Below, piece after piece: positions 34,722 to 44,107 of a stretch of DNA of 64,000 nt (its first letter is position 1; the number at the start of each line of letters is the position of its first letter). The notes below the pieces were generated by a model, which was not told the origin of the DNA, made no database searches, and worked only from the letters and a program-made list of their open reading frames with translations. The stretch spans positions 1,482,001 through 1,546,000 of the forward strand of contig AUYT01000001.1 in assembly GCA_000447245.1 (NCBI GenBank), written 5' to 3'. Source of the stretch: a candidate division Zixibacteria bacterium RBG-1. GTDB lineage: Bacteria > Zixibacteria > MSB-5A5 > DSPP01 > RBG-1. A program made the translations under genes and the position numbers.

Positions 34722-35414
34722 ATGCAATACGCATATGGTGCTTTTGAATTAAAAAGGTCTTATCAGAAAAATTTTTCGCTGGCCTTAGCTCTGGCGGCCG
34801 CTATTCATCTTCTTATAATTGGAGGTTTCTTTCTGTATGGATACATAACCAGCGCTGGCACCAAAGATGTTTTGGTTATTAAAAGTTTAGCTGACTTAGG
34901 TCCGCCACCCACTATTACTGAGATTCAAAAACCGCAGATTCCTATTACGCAACCGATAGTTACCCCTCCGGCTGTGGGTACCCCTAAACCGATTCCGGAT
35001 GAGCAAGCTCAGGAAGAGGTGACTTTTGCTACTCAAAAAGAGATGGAGAATATTAATCCTAATGTTAAAACCAGCGATAGTGTGGTAATAGACGTTGACC
35101 CCGGGGATTATCTGCCTCAGGAAGGGGATTTTGTGGCGGTGCAGGAGCAACCTGCCATAATTAAAGAGGTCAAACCGGAGTACCCGGAAATGGCTCGGCA
35201 GGCTGGCGTGGAGGGGACAGTTCTGATTGCTGCCTTGATTGATAAAGAAGGAAAGGTTCGTGAGGTTCGTGTTGCCAAGGAGTCGGGAGCCAACGCGGGG
35301 TTTGAAGAAGCGGCTAAGAAAGCGGCTTGGGACAATGTGTATAAGCCGGCTATTCAAAACAACAAGCCGGTGGCTATCTGGATTCATTATCCGGTCCATT
35401 TCAGATTAAAATAA
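34722..35414 (+). CDS. tonB: TonB energy-transducing protein
   Basis: 230 residues. One N-terminal membrane anchor (~19-41, LALALAAAIHLLIIGGFF), a proline/threonine-rich spacer (~58-115, with PPPTI and PITQPIVTPP), and a TonB C-terminal domain (~142-230; VKPEYPEMARQAGVEGTVLI, ending VHFRLK). It contacts TonB boxes of outer-membrane receptors and transmits energy from ExbBD. No TonB-dependent receptor gene is present in the window. The last 14 codons recur as a degenerate copy 213 bp downstream. Confidence 0.93.
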   Translation: MQYAYGAFELKRSYQKNFSLALALAAAIHLLIIGGFFLYGYITSAGTKDVLVIKSLADLGPPPTITEIQKPQIPITQPIVTPPAVGTPKPIPDEQAQEEVTFATQKEMENINPNVKTSDSVVIDVDPGDYLPQEGDFVAVQEQPAIIKEVKPEYPEMARQAGVEGTVLIAALIDKEGKVREVRVAKESGANAGFEEAAKKAAWDNVYKPAIQNNKPVAIWIHYPVHFRLK

Positions 35415-35444
35415 ATAATTTCTCCCTTTAATTCTCTTCAATTA

Positions 35445-35583
35445 GTAGACCCAGCTTGTCCCCACGGGATGGTGTCCCTACTAAAGTACGGGATCCTGTA
35501 AGGGTAACCTATCTCAAGCTGGAAAAAAATCATAAAATTAAGGCGATAAATTTATCCCCACGTTGAGGACAACGTGGGTCTAC
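35445..35583. repeat. MITE-like element with imperfect terminal inverted repeats
   Basis: The left end begins GTAGACCCA (35445) and the right end is its exact inverse, TGGGTCTAC (35575-35583). Beyond those nine bases the inverted similarity continues imperfectly (GC/CG, then TTGTCC, one mismatch, then CAACG/CACGG). Inside lie a perfect 8-bp hairpin (CCCACGTT ... AACGTGGG, 35557-35578). There is no coding potential. It sits between tonB and the duplicated tonB tail, so it may be a small mobile or REP-like repeat. Confidence 0.5.
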
Positions 35584-35585
35584 CA

Positions 35586-35627
35586 GCTATCTGGATTTAT
35601 TATCTGGTCAATTTCAGGTTAAAATAA
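35586..35627 (+). pseudogene. Degenerate copy of the last 14 codons of tonB
   Basis: Forty-two nucleotides match 35373-35414 (the end of tonB, including its TAA) at 38 positions. The copy still reads AIWIYYLVNFRLK-stop against AIWIHYPVHFRLK-stop in the gene. Three of the four differences change an amino acid. No upstream tonB sequence accompanies it, so it is a fragment and not a gene. Confidence 0.75.
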
Positions 35628-35684
35628 GTCAGCTTCTACCTCATTCTACTTTTAATATATTTTCCTTTCTTAAAGGATTTTTGT

Positions 35685-35714
35685 CCGGCCAAAATTATTT
35701 TTGCCGGTTTTTTT
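35685..35714 (+). terminator. Intrinsic terminator after the tonB operon
   Basis: CCGGCCAAAA (35685-35694) pairs with TTTTTGCCGG (35698-35707) with one mismatch, and seven T follow (35708-35714). It is the first clear terminator after tonB, about 270 nt past its stop, so the MITE-like element and tail copy would be transcribed as 3' UTR. Confidence 0.7.
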
Positions 35715-35750
35715 CACCTGCAAAATTCAAATTTTTCTTTTCAAATCCTC

Positions 35751-35778
35751 TTGACTTAATCCTTTAAATTCCTATCTT
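35751..35778 (+). promoter_or_regulatory. Sigma-70 promoter of the pyrophosphatase gene
   Basis: TTGACT (35751-35756), 16 nt, TATCTT (35773-35778). It lies about 90 nt upstream of the ATG at 35867, downstream of the tonB terminator. Confidence 0.55.
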
Positions 35779-35815
35779 ATACCTTTTATTTTTCAAGCAT
35801 AAAATTACAAAATGA

Positions 35816-35832
35816 TCCCGATAGCATCGGGA
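35816..35832. repeat. Hairpin in the leader of the pyrophosphatase gene
   Basis: TCCCGAT AGC ATCGGGA is a perfect 7-bp stem with a 3-nt loop, 34 nt before the ATG. No T tract follows, so it is not a terminator. It may be a dispersed REP-like hairpin that has landed in the leader. Confidence 0.5.
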
Positions 35833-35866
35833 CAACTGCTGGAAACACTCAACCAAGGAGCGCTGC

Positions 35867-38218
35867 ATGAGTTTTAAAAAAGTAAAACTTCTGTTCCTGC
35901 TCGTAAGTTTATCTTTGCTGTTCGTTTCAACTTCTAACATATGGGCTGGCGAAGCCGATGCCTTCTTACCCCCCTTCGATAATACCGTCAATACCCTGCT
36001 GTACTTTGTACTTTTAGCGGCGGTTTGCGGACTGGTTTACGGAATTTATCTGGCCTTCAAAGTTTTAAAAGTCGACCCCGGCACTCCTAAAATGGTGGAG
36101 GTCTCCAGAGCTATACAGGAAGGCGCCAAGGCCTATTTGACTCAACAGATGCGGGTTCTGGCTATTTTTATCTTCGCTTTGACTGTTCTGATATTTTTTG
36201 TTTACAAAAACATCTATATCTTGCCTGAGGGAGGAGGCACCAACTGGAAATTGGTCTGGGGGATTGCCCTGGCTTTTCTTTTGGGTTCCTGCTTATCCGC
36301 CGCTACTGGTTTGATCGGAATGTCTGTGGCAGTGCGGGCCAATACTAGGGTAGCCAACGCCGCCAGATTTTCCTTTAAAAAAGCGCTGGAAACCGCTTTT
36401 GAAGCCGGAACAGTTACCGGAATGTTTACAGTCGGAATGGGACTCTTAGGAGCCACCATTATTTTTATGATTTTTAAAGAACAATCCATGATGGTGCTAC
36501 TGGGATTTGGATTCGGGGGAAGCTTGGTGGCTCTGTTTATGAGAGTTGGTGGAGGAATTTACACTAAGGCAGCAGATGTAGGAGCTGATTTGGTAGGAAA
36601 AGTGGAAGCCGGCATTCCGGAAGATGACCCTCGCAATCCGGCTACTATTGCGGACAACGTGGGTGACAATGTGGGTGATTGTGCCGGAATGGCTGCAGAC
36701 TTATTTGAATCTTATGAAGTCACTCTGGTGGCGGCTATGATTTTAGGTGCAGCCTATGCGGCTTTTGACCCCACACCAGCCGGCAGAGATTTGGCATTGA
36801 AAATGATTGTCTTCCCTCTTTTGGTCAGGGGTGTAGGAGTTTTTGCCTCTATATTAGGGACCTGGTCTGTCAAAGGAAAAGATAAAGAGGACTTTAACCC
36901 CATGCGGCCGATTCAAAACGGATTTTTGGTAGCAGCCTTAGTTTCCACCATCGGCTTTGTTTTGATAAACTACTTTTACATAAAAACTCCGGAAGGGAAT
37001 CCTGACTGGAGATTTTCCCTGGCAACTTTTGCCGGAATTGTTTTGGCTGTGATTATCAGTTATTTGACTGAATATTATACTGCTTTGGAGTACTCACCGG
37101 TCAAACAGACTGCCAAGGCCTCTAAAACCGGTCCGGCTACGGTTATTTTAGCCGGATTTTCTGAAGGGTTAGAATCAACTGTAGCTGCCATTCTTGTGAT
37201 TGCCGTAGCGGTTTTTGCTTCATTTATAATCTTCGGAGGAAATTTGGCTTTAGCTGCTTATGGAATTGCTTTATGTGGCATGGGGATGTTGACCACTACC
37301 GGGTTTGTGGTTTCCATGGACAGCTATGGACCGATTTCAGATAATGCCAATGGCATTTTTGAGATGTCCAAGGTCTTGGAAGAAGACAAAAATCCTAACT
37401 CTTACAAGATTGTCCACAAATTAGATGCGGTCGGAAACACTACTAAAGCTGTGACCAAGGGGTTTGCCATTGCTTCAGCGGTTGTAGCGGCAGTCGCTTT
37501 ATTTAGGTCTTATAGTTCGGAAATTAATATTTTAGATCCCGGTTTGAACTTTGCTGAAAAAGGGATTCAGGTAAATCTGCCAGCAGTTTTTGTGGGATTA
37601 TTAATTGGCGGAGCTATGCCTTTCTTATTTTCTTCGATTGCTATCAGAGCAGTGGGACGAGCTGCCTTTCAGGTGGTGGAAGAAGTTCGCAGACAATTCA
37701 GAGAGATGCCCGGAATTATGGAAGGCAAAACCAAACCGGATTATTCCCGCTGTGTGGCTATTTCAACCTCTGCTGCACAAAGGGAATTAACTACTCCCGG
37801 ATTGATTGCGGTTTTGACACCCATGATTGTAGGATTCTTACTTGGAGTGGAGGGTTTAGGTGGATTTTTGGCTGGAATTATCTTGACCGGACAGCTTTTG
37901 GCTGTGATGTTTTCTAATTCTGGTGGAACCTGGGACAATGCTAAAAAATCTATTGAAGCCGGATTATATGGAGGCAAGGGAACCGAAGCTCATAAAGCCG
38001 GAATCATCGGTGACACAGTGGGAGACCCGTTCAAAGATACGGCCGGTCCATCTCTGAATCCTTTGATTAAGGTCATGAATTTAGTGGCCATTCTGATTTT
38101 GCCTTTGATTGTAGGTGCCAGCAAATTACCCCATAATGTCAAAGTGATTGTATCAATTGTATCTATATTAGTTCTTTTGACCTTTCTATTTATCAGCAAA
38201 AGGAAAGTGGAGTATTAA
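35867..38218 (+). CDS. hppA: Membrane-bound proton-translocating pyrophosphatase, K+-independent type
   Basis: 783 residues, longer than the usual bacterial 650-700 because of an N-terminal signal-like helix (~8-27, LFLLVSLSLLFVSTSNIWAG). About 16 membrane helices. Catalytic motifs include GGGIYTKAADVGADLVGKVEAGIPEDDPRNPATIADNVGDNVGD and GGTWDNAKK with GDTVGDPFKDTAGPSLNPLIK. The key cation site reads GNTTKAVTKG; Lys there marks the K+-independent, proton-pumping class, whereas K+-dependent enzymes have Ala. Hydrolyses pyrophosphate to build a proton gradient. AAGGAG precedes the ATG; single-gene unit with its own terminator. Confidence 0.95.
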   Translation: MSFKKVKLLFLLVSLSLLFVSTSNIWAGEADAFLPPFDNTVNTLLYFVLLAAVCGLVYGIYLAFKVLKVDPGTPKMVEVSRAIQEGAKAYLTQQMRVLAIFIFALTVLIFFVYKNIYILPEGGGTNWKLVWGIALAFLLGSCLSAATGLIGMSVAVRANTRVANAARFSFKKALETAFEAGTVTGMFTVGMGLLGATIIFMIFKEQSMMVLLGFGFGGSLVALFMRVGGGIYTKAADVGADLVGKVEAGIPEDDPRNPATIADNVGDNVGDCAGMAADLFESYEVTLVAAMILGAAYAAFDPTPAGRDLALKMIVFPLLVRGVGVFASILGTWSVKGKDKEDFNPMRPIQNGFLVAALVSTIGFVLINYFYIKTPEGNPDWRFSLATFAGIVLAVIISYLTEYYTALEYSPVKQTAKASKTGPATVILAGFSEGLESTVAAILVIAVAVFASFIIFGGNLALAAYGIALCGMGMLTTTGFVVSMDSYGPISDNANGIFEMSKVLEEDKNPNSYKIVHKLDAVGNTTKAVTKGFAIASAVVAAVALFRSYSSEINILDPGLNFAEKGIQVNLPAVFVGLLIGGAMPFLFSSIAIRAVGRAAFQVVEEVRRQFREMPGIMEGKTKPDYSRCVAISTSAAQRELTTPGLIAVLTPMIVGFLLGVEGLGGFLAGIILTGQLLAVMFSNSGGTWDNAKKSIEAGLYGGKGTEAHKAGIIGDTVGDPFKDTAGPSLNPLIKVMNLVAILILPLIVGASKLPHNVKVIVSIVSILVLLTFLFISKRKVEY

Positions 38219-38261
38219 TCAGGTTAAGTTACACTTTAGGACATCGCAAACTTATCTTAGG

Positions 38262-38296
38262 CCGGTGTAGTATATAAACTATACCGGTTTTTATTT
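38262..38296 (+). terminator. Intrinsic terminator after hppA
   Basis: A 10-bp stem (38262-38271 with 38278-38287, one G-U pair) and a 6-nt loop are followed by TTTTTATTTT. It lies 43 nt after the hppA stop and immediately before the flavoprotein gene. Confidence 0.85.
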
Positions 38297-38309
38297 TAAT
38301 TTATAAAAA

Positions 38310-39458
38310 ATGTCCAAGCAAATTTTAATATTAGGCGCTGGTCCTGGTGGTTTAGCCACTGCTAATCTTCTAAGAAAGAAACTCCCTAACGAACACAAAA
38401 TCTTTCTGATTGACAAGAAGCAAAAGCAGTCTCTGGGCTTAACTTATATTCAGGTAATGCTGGGTTGGAGTAAGCCCCAAGATGTATGCAGGGATTTAAA
38501 CTCTGTTAATCGTAAAAATATCATTTTTTTCAATTCAGAGATTAAGAAAATCGATTTAGCCAATCAGAAAGTAAGTTTCGATTCTCAGGAGTTATCCTAT
38601 GATTATTTGGTAGTTTCTTTGGGAGCCAATTTATCTTTGGAAGAGATTCCCGGACTTTCCACCAGTCATTATTTTTATGATTTAGAGCCGGCTGAAAGAT
38701 TGCACTCTGTTTTGAAAAATTTCAAAGGCGGAAAGATAGCTTTGACTATAGCCCGACCTCCTTACAAATGTCCGGCCGCACCCTATGAAGCAGGGTTGCT
38801 CTTAGATTGGTATTTTACTCAGAAAAAAATTAGGAGGAAAGTTGATATAAAAATATTTACTCCGGAACCACAGCCAATGCCTACCGGAGGACCTGCTGTA
38901 GGAGAAAAAATTAAGCAATTTTTGCTGGAAAGAAATGTGGGCTTTAACCCTAATTTTAGATTGACACAAGTTGACAGTGGTAATCACAAACTCTTTTTTG
39001 AAAATGGTGCCACCACCGAATATGATTTGCTGATTTCTATTCCTGTGCATAAGGCACCGGAAGTGGTTAAACAAGCTAATTTAATTTCTGAAACAGGTTG
39101 GATTGCGGTGGACAAGTATAATTTGAAGACCAATTATCCCAACGTCTACGCCATAGGAGATGTAACCAGTATCAAATTACCCAATGGAGCATTTTTGCCC
39201 AAAGCCGCGGTTTTCGCCTTAAACCAAGCTGAAGTAGTGGCTCATCAGATTAGCAGTGAGATTTTAGGCGGTAAAAAACCACAACAGTTTAATGGAAAAG
39301 GTTACTGTTACCTCCAAACTGAACCGAAAAAATCTGCTGCCGCCATTGGAAATTTTTATACCCAGCCTACCCCGCAAGTGAAATTGAAGAAATCTTCTTC
39401 AGCAGGTTTTAGAGGGAAGCTGAAATTTGAAAGAGATTTCTATCAGAAGTTGTTTTAA
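38310..39458 (+). CDS. FAD-dependent pyridine nucleotide-disulphide oxidoreductase, sulfide:quinone reductase-like
   Basis: 382 residues, cytoplasmic, with an N-terminal FAD Rossmann motif (ILGAGPGGLATANL), a GDVTSIKLPNG second FAD contact and LPKAAVFALNQAEVVA near the C-terminus. The arrangement resembles sulfide:quinone oxidoreductase and its relatives. A Cys (C154, in PPYKCPAAPYEA) sits where SQR has one active-site Cys, but the partner Cys positions are not evident, so sulfide oxidation is uncertain. The ATG lies 13 nt beyond the hppA terminator and lacks a Shine-Dalgarno; no promoter was clear. Confidence 0.8.
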   Translation: MSKQILILGAGPGGLATANLLRKKLPNEHKIFLIDKKQKQSLGLTYIQVMLGWSKPQDVCRDLNSVNRKNIIFFNSEIKKIDLANQKVSFDSQELSYDYLVVSLGANLSLEEIPGLSTSHYFYDLEPAERLHSVLKNFKGGKIALTIARPPYKCPAAPYEAGLLLDWYFTQKKIRRKVDIKIFTPEPQPMPTGGPAVGEKIKQFLLERNVGFNPNFRLTQVDSGNHKLFFENGATTEYDLLISIPVHKAPEVVKQANLISETGWIAVDKYNLKTNYPNVYAIGDVTSIKLPNGAFLPKAAVFALNQAEVVAHQISSEILGGKKPQQFNGKGYCYLQTEPKKSAAAIGNFYTQPTPQVKLKKSSSAGFRGKLKFERDFYQKLF

Positions 39459-39514
39459 TCAGACTTCTAAAATATTCTTTTTCTTTCGTATTATCTATAT
39501 AAAAGGGAGGGTTT

Positions 39515-39898
39515 TTGGAGAATTGTATTTTTTGTGCGGCAGAATTGGCAGCAGGTTATAATTTTTGCCCACGCTGTGGTCTCTCCACTCTTTTAGCTCT
39601 TCCTTATCACCCTTCTATTCAGCGTTACGAAAGATTTTTATTTTTGTCACTAGCAGGAATTGTATTGGGTTTATTGGCCTGTATTTTGGCTTATTTACAG
39701 ACTGCAACTCCAGTTTTTGTTCTTTTTCTTATTCTCTCCTTAACCGCTAGCGGCCTAACTTTTGAAGCCACTTTTAACAAAGCTGATACGCTCATTTTGA
39801 AACTCCTGTCTTTGTGCGGATTTTTCCTTTCCTTTCTGGCTTTCCTGCTATTTTTACTTTTGAATTCCTCTGGGCAGGGCCTCGGTTCTTATTTTTAA
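39515..39898 (+). CDS. Small zinc-ribbon membrane protein
   Basis: 127 residues. An N-terminal zinc ribbon (C4xxC7 and C18PRC21) is followed by three hydrophobic helices (~42-62, ~66-85, ~92-115). The start is TTG after GGGAGG. Short zinc-ribbon membrane proteins of this type are widespread and uncharacterised. It stands alone between the flavoprotein and the Yip1-like gene. Confidence 0.65.
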   Translation: MENCIFCAAELAAGYNFCPRCGLSTLLALPYHPSIQRYERFLFLSLAGIVLGLLACILAYLQTATPVFVLFLILSLTASGLTFEATFNKADTLILKLLSLCGFFLSFLAFLLFLLLNSSGQGLGSYF

Positions 39899-40016
39899 TT
39901 AAACTCTATCAAATAGTAACTAGTAGCCCGGCAGACCCTTTCAATCTAACTTGATTTCTGCAACTTTTTTAGCTTAATTTACGTCTAACTAAATAACACA
40001 AGGAAGGAGACCTAAC

Positions 40017-40748
40017 ATGACAGAAGCTATAGAGACTGCTTTGCCGGAGCAAAAATCCTTGGGCGGTTTTTCCAGAATCATCGGGATCTATTTCAAACCC
40101 AAAGAAATATTCGCCAGTCTAAAAGTTAAACCCCATTGGCTGCTTCCATTTATAATCATCAGTATTATGTCAATAATTTTTGGTTATCTAACTTATGAAG
40201 CGAGAATCTCTGACGGCAAAGCTAAAGTTCAGTCAAATCTCAACCTTTCTGAGGAGCAAAAAGCACAAATTGAAGAACGTATCGACCAGCAGGCCCGGCA
40301 GAAATGGACCTTAGGTCTGGCACCCATTTTCGTTTTAATCTATTTGGCTTTTATCTCCTTAGTTCTGTGGTTAGTATTTAGTTTAATTCTGGGAGGAAGA
40401 GGCAGTTTTAAGGATATGTTTTCAATTTTTACCTATTCCTGTCTGGTTGGGATACCAGCCATGATAGTACAGACTCCTTTAATCTTGGCTAAAAACTCCA
40501 TCGAAAAAGTGCATACCGACCTGGCCCTACTTTTACCGGTGGATTTATCGGATAAATTCTATTATCAGTTTTTGGCTGGTTTGGATTTTTTTAATTTCTG
40601 GCAAGTCCTTTTGATAGCTACTGGTGTCTCCATCATTTACCAAATCACTTTTAAAAAGTCTTTAGCAACGGTTACGATGCTTTGGATTTTGTTAATTCTG
40701 ATAGTCATAGGATTAAGACAGGCAACCGGAGGAATGTTTGGAATTTAA
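40017..40748 (+). CDS. Yip1-family membrane protein
   Basis: 243 residues. The opening (FSRIIGIYFKPKEIFASLKVKPHWLLPFIII) is the usual beginning of bacterial Yip1-domain proteins. Five hydrophobic segments follow. A strong GGAAGGAG precedes the ATG. It lies 15 bp ahead of the TolC-like gene, so it heads the export operon; its function in bacteria is not established, though it commonly neighbours transport genes. Confidence 0.8.
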   Translation: MTEAIETALPEQKSLGGFSRIIGIYFKPKEIFASLKVKPHWLLPFIIISIMSIIFGYLTYEARISDGKAKVQSNLNLSEEQKAQIEERIDQQARQKWTLGLAPIFVLIYLAFISLVLWLVFSLILGGRGSFKDMFSIFTYSCLVGIPAMIVQTPLILAKNSIEKVHTDLALLLPVDLSDKFYYQFLAGLDFFNFWQVLLIATGVSIIYQITFKKSLATVTMLWILLILIVIGLRQATGGMFGI

Positions 40749-40763
40749 GGAGGAATAAAAAAG

Positions 40764-42074
40764 ATGAAGAATTTTCTTAAGACATTTAGTTTACTATTAA
40801 TCGTCAATTTTTTCACAGTCGGTCTGGTGTGGGGACAGAAACCCCTGACTATCGAGGAAGCCATCCAAATTGCTCTGAAAAATAATTCTACTCTGAAGTC
40901 GTCTTACGAGAGTTACCGGGCCAGCAAATCCAGTGCTTTTGGGGCCTGGAGCAATTTTTTACCCAGAGCAGATGCCTCGCTGGGAAGAAGCGAGTTTGAT
41001 AATCCGCGCCAATTTTTCACCTACGAGCCACCCTATTTGCTCCTCTCCGGTAGCGCTTACAATTTTGGCCTGTCGGTTAATCAGACCATCTTCGACGGCG
41101 GGTTTTCCTGGTTTAATCTAGGCTATAGAAGGTCTCTGCAGAGATCCTCTGAATATAGCTACAAACAAACTAAACAAGAAACTATTGTAGCAGTTAAAAT
41201 TGCCAGTTTCGGTCTCTTAAAGACCGAGAAGCTTTTGGAAGTTCAGCAGGATGTTGTCAAAAGATCTCAACAACAGTTGGATATTGCTAAAGCCAGATAC
41301 GACCTGGGCTCTGCCTCACTATCTGACTATCTCAAAGCCAAAGTTCTGCTGGCTAACGCCAAGTTAGATTTGGTCAATGCCAAAAATGCGGTTGAAATTG
41401 CCCGGGCAACCTTAAATACCGTCTTGGGAATTAATGTCAACAGCCCCACCACAATCGATGCTAAATTGGAATACCAAAAATATGAGGTAAATTTGGATAA
41501 TTCACTTAAGACTGCTCTGTCAACTCATCCTTTGGTAGAAAAATCCAAAGCTGAGCTGGATGCTGCCGAAGCTCAGCTAATGTCGGCCTGGAGCCAGCAT
41601 ATGCCTTCCCTTTCGGCCAGTTTTGATTACGGCTGGTACGATGCAAGATTTCCAAAGACCAGACAGGATTGGGGCCGGATAGACAGCTGGTCGGTCAATT
41701 TTAGAGTATCTATGAATATTTTCTCCGGGTTTCAGATTCAATCTGACATCAACTCCGCCAAACACAGCAAAAGAGCGGCTGACGAAAGATTAGCTCAACA
41801 GAAAAAAGATTTGGAGTTAGACATACGCACTACCTATTTAAACGTTCAATCGGCAGAGGAAAAAATCTCGGTCACCCAGGAGGCGGCCAAATCAGCGGAA
41901 GAAGATTTGAACCTTACTCAGGAAAAATACAATTTGGGGGCAGCATCAACTCTGGAACTTCTGGATGCCCAGGTCAGCTACAGAACCGCCAAAACCAATG
42001 AAGTCAATGCTCTTTTTGATTATACCGTGGCGGTCTCGGAGCTGGAAAAAGCTCTGGGGAAATATGCCAATTAA
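40764..42074 (+). CDS. TolC-family outer-membrane efflux protein
   Basis: 436 residues. Signal peptide ~1-25 (ending VWGQ), then two repeats of the OEP coiled-coil/beta fold: PLTIEEAIQIALKNNSTLKSS opens the first and YDLGSASLSDYLKAK and YNLGAASTLELLDAQVSY are the paired turns typical of TolC proteins. It forms the trimeric outer-membrane exit duct. It lies directly upstream of the adaptor, ATPase and two permeases, completing a tripartite system. AAGGAGGAA precedes the ATG. Confidence 0.92.
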   Translation: MKNFLKTFSLLLIVNFFTVGLVWGQKPLTIEEAIQIALKNNSTLKSSYESYRASKSSAFGAWSNFLPRADASLGRSEFDNPRQFFTYEPPYLLLSGSAYNFGLSVNQTIFDGGFSWFNLGYRRSLQRSSEYSYKQTKQETIVAVKIASFGLLKTEKLLEVQQDVVKRSQQQLDIAKARYDLGSASLSDYLKAKVLLANAKLDLVNAKNAVEIARATLNTVLGINVNSPTTIDAKLEYQKYEVNLDNSLKTALSTHPLVEKSKAELDAAEAQLMSAWSQHMPSLSASFDYGWYDARFPKTRQDWGRIDSWSVNFRVSMNIFSGFQIQSDINSAKHSKRAADERLAQQKKDLELDIRTTYLNVQSAEEKISVTQEAAKSAEEDLNLTQEKYNLGAASTLELLDAQVSYRTAKTNEVNALFDYTVAVSELEKALGKYAN

Positions 42075-42111
42075 CAGCAACAGGTTTTAAGGAATTGGAG
42101 GTCGAACTAGA

Positions 42112-43416
42112 ATGAAGAAAAGAACTAAATGGTTTCTGTTCGGAGGCGGGGGTGTGATAGTCGCGCTAATAATCCTCTTGAATATAATGTCCAGCGGTGA
42201 AAAAGCCACCAAAGTCCAGACCGACAAAGTCAAAAAATCCGACCTGACGGCTTTTGTAACTGCCAATGGAAAGATTGAACCGAAGACGAAGGTGAAAATT
42301 TCAGCTTACGTACCGGCTAAAATAACCGGCTTACCGGTCAAAGAAGGGGATAAAGTTCGCAGAGGACAGATTTTGGTACAGTTGGACCCTTTGAACTATC
42401 AAGCTTCTATGGACCAAGCCCACGCCAGCTTACAGAGTAGTCAGGCCCGCTTGAACTTGGCTAAAGCCAATCTGGAGCAGTCCGAATTGGTTTTCAAAAG
42501 ACAAAAACAGCTTTTTGAGAAGAATCTGACTTCCCAGGAACAATTTGATGCGGCTAGGACTCAATATAATGTATATCAAGCTGAACATGATGCTGCTGTG
42601 CATTCAGTATCCCAAAATAAGGCGGCCCTGGATCAAGCCAAAGATAATTTGACCAAAACCACCATAACCACACCCATCAATGGAGTGGTGACCGATTTGA
42701 ACGCCGAAGTAGGAGAAATTGTTATGGTGGGAACCATGAACAATCCCGGGACTGTGATTATGACGGTTTCAGATTTATCCGAGATAGAAGCTGAAATAGA
42801 GGTGGATGAAACCGATATTGCCAATGTGAAAATCGGCCAGGAAGCTAAATTCAGAATCGATGCTTTTCCAGATACCACTTTTAAAGGAAAAGTCACTGAA
42901 ATCGGGAACACCGGTAAAGTAGAAGGGCTGGGAACTCAAAATCAGGTCACCAGTTTCAAAGTAAAAGTTCAATTGGTAGATAATGTAGTCGCAGTCCGGC
43001 CAGGGATGTCCTGCTCCGTGGATATTATTACTAACACTCGCTCCGGTGTCCTGAATCTGCCCATTCAGGCGGTGGTTCTAAGAGAATTGAAAAAGGAGAA
43101 ACCCGAAAAGAAGGATAAAAAAGAGAATTCCGAAGCTTTAGCTTCCACCGCCAAAGACCCTAAGGATAATAAAAATGATGAGAATAAGAAAAAGAAAGAG
43201 GTGGAAGGCGTGTTCGTGGTGAAAAGCGGCCGGGCCGTGTTCGTACCGGTGCAAACCGGAATTGCAGACCAGCAGAATATAGAGATAACCTCCGGAATTC
43301 AGGATAAAGATGAGGTAATCACCGGAAGTTATAGAATTTTGCGAACCTTAAAGGATGGAGATAAAATCAAGATCGATAATTCCTCCAAATTGAAAACCGA
43401 GAAAGAAAAATCATAA
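42112..43416 (+). CDS. HlyD/MacA-type periplasmic adaptor
   Basis: 434 residues. N-terminal membrane anchor (~5-25), then a biotinyl-lipoyl-like half motif ([22 protein letters not shown]), a long coiled hairpin (~95-175), the second lipoyl half ([22 protein letters not shown]) and a beta barrel ([20 protein letters not shown]). A lysine/glutamate-rich low-complexity insert (~325-365) interrupts the C-terminal membrane-proximal domain and is A-rich in the DNA. Links the inner-membrane ABC permeases to the TolC-like duct. Preceded by GGAGGT. Confidence 0.92.
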   Translation: MKKRTKWFLFGGGGVIVALIILLNIMSSGEKATKVQTDKVKKSDLTAFVTANGKIEPKTKVKISAYVPAKITGLPVKEGDKVRRGQILVQLDPLNYQASMDQAHASLQSSQARLNLAKANLEQSELVFKRQKQLFEKNLTSQEQFDAARTQYNVYQAEHDAAVHSVSQNKAALDQAKDNLTKTTITTPINGVVTDLNAEVGEIVMVGTMNNPGTVIMTVSDLSEIEAEIEVDETDIANVKIGQEAKFRIDAFPDTTFKGKVTEIGNTGKVEGLGTQNQVTSFKVKVQLVDNVVAVRPGMSCSVDIITNTRSGVLNLPIQAVVLRELKKEKPEKKDKKENSEALASTAKDPKDNKNDENKKKKEVEGVFVVKSGRAVFVPVQTGIADQQNIEITSGIQDKDEVITGSYRILRTLKDGDKIKIDNSSKLKTEKEKS

Positions 43417-43421
43417 AATTC

Positions 43422-44105
43422 ATGCTGATAAAAACCGAAGATTTGTGGAAAGTATATGAACTGGGATCAGAAAAAATCCCGGCGGTCCAGTCTGTAAATT
43501 TAGATGTTCAAAAAGGGGAATACATTGCCATCATGGGTCCTTCCGGGTCCGGCAAATCTACTCTGATGAATTTAATCGGTTGCCTAGATACCCCTACTAA
43601 AGGCAAGTATTTTCTCAATGGTAATTTAGTCAGTGAAATGAATGATGACCAGCTGGCTTATATCAGAAATAAAGAGATCGGCTTTGTTTTTCAGACCTTT
43701 AATCTGTTGCCCCGGGCTACGGCTTTGCACAATGTAGAATTGCCTTTGATATATAACGGTACCGATGCCCCAGCCAGAATCCAGAAAGCCAAAGATGCCT
43801 TAAAACTGGTGGATCTGGCGGACCGCATGTATCACAAGCCCAATGAACTTTCCGGCGGTCAAAGACAGAGAGTGGCCGTTGCCAGAGCTCTGGTTAATAA
43901 CCCTTCCATAATTTTAGCGGATGAGCCGACCGGAAATTTAGACACCGCTACCGGTATTGATATTATGAAACTTTTTGACAGATTACATAAACAAGGGAAT
44001 ACGGTTATACTTATTACTCACGAACACGATGTCGCCACTTATGCCAACCGGATCATCCACATCCGGGATGGTAAAATAGAAAAAGAAGAAAAAGTAGCTA
44101 AATAA
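43422..44105 (+). CDS. MacB/LolD-type ABC transporter ATP-binding protein
   Basis: 227 residues. Walker [10 protein letters not shown], signature LSGGQRQR, Walker [13 protein letters not shown]. Sequence type ([29 protein letters not shown]) matches the MacB/LolD group that works with FtsX-like permeases. It starts 5 bp after the adaptor stop and its stop is 2 bp before the permease start, so it is tightly coupled. Energises export through the MacA-TolC-like conduit. Confidence 0.94.
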   Translation: MLIKTEDLWKVYELGSEKIPAVQSVNLDVQKGEYIAIMGPSGSGKSTLMNLIGCLDTPTKGKYFLNGNLVSEMNDDQLAYIRNKEIGFVFQTFNLLPRATALHNVELPLIYNGTDAPARIQKAKDALKLVDLADRMYHKPNELSGGQRQRVAVARALVNNPSIILADEPTGNLDTATGIDIMKLFDRLHKQGNTVILITHEHDVATYANRIIHIRDGKIEKEEKVAK

Positions 44106-44107
44106 AA

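Noticed and set aside
34896-35399. A 167-residue open frame antisense to tonB.
   Set aside because: Wholly within tonB and driven by the proline-rich spacer's composition; no recognisable domain.
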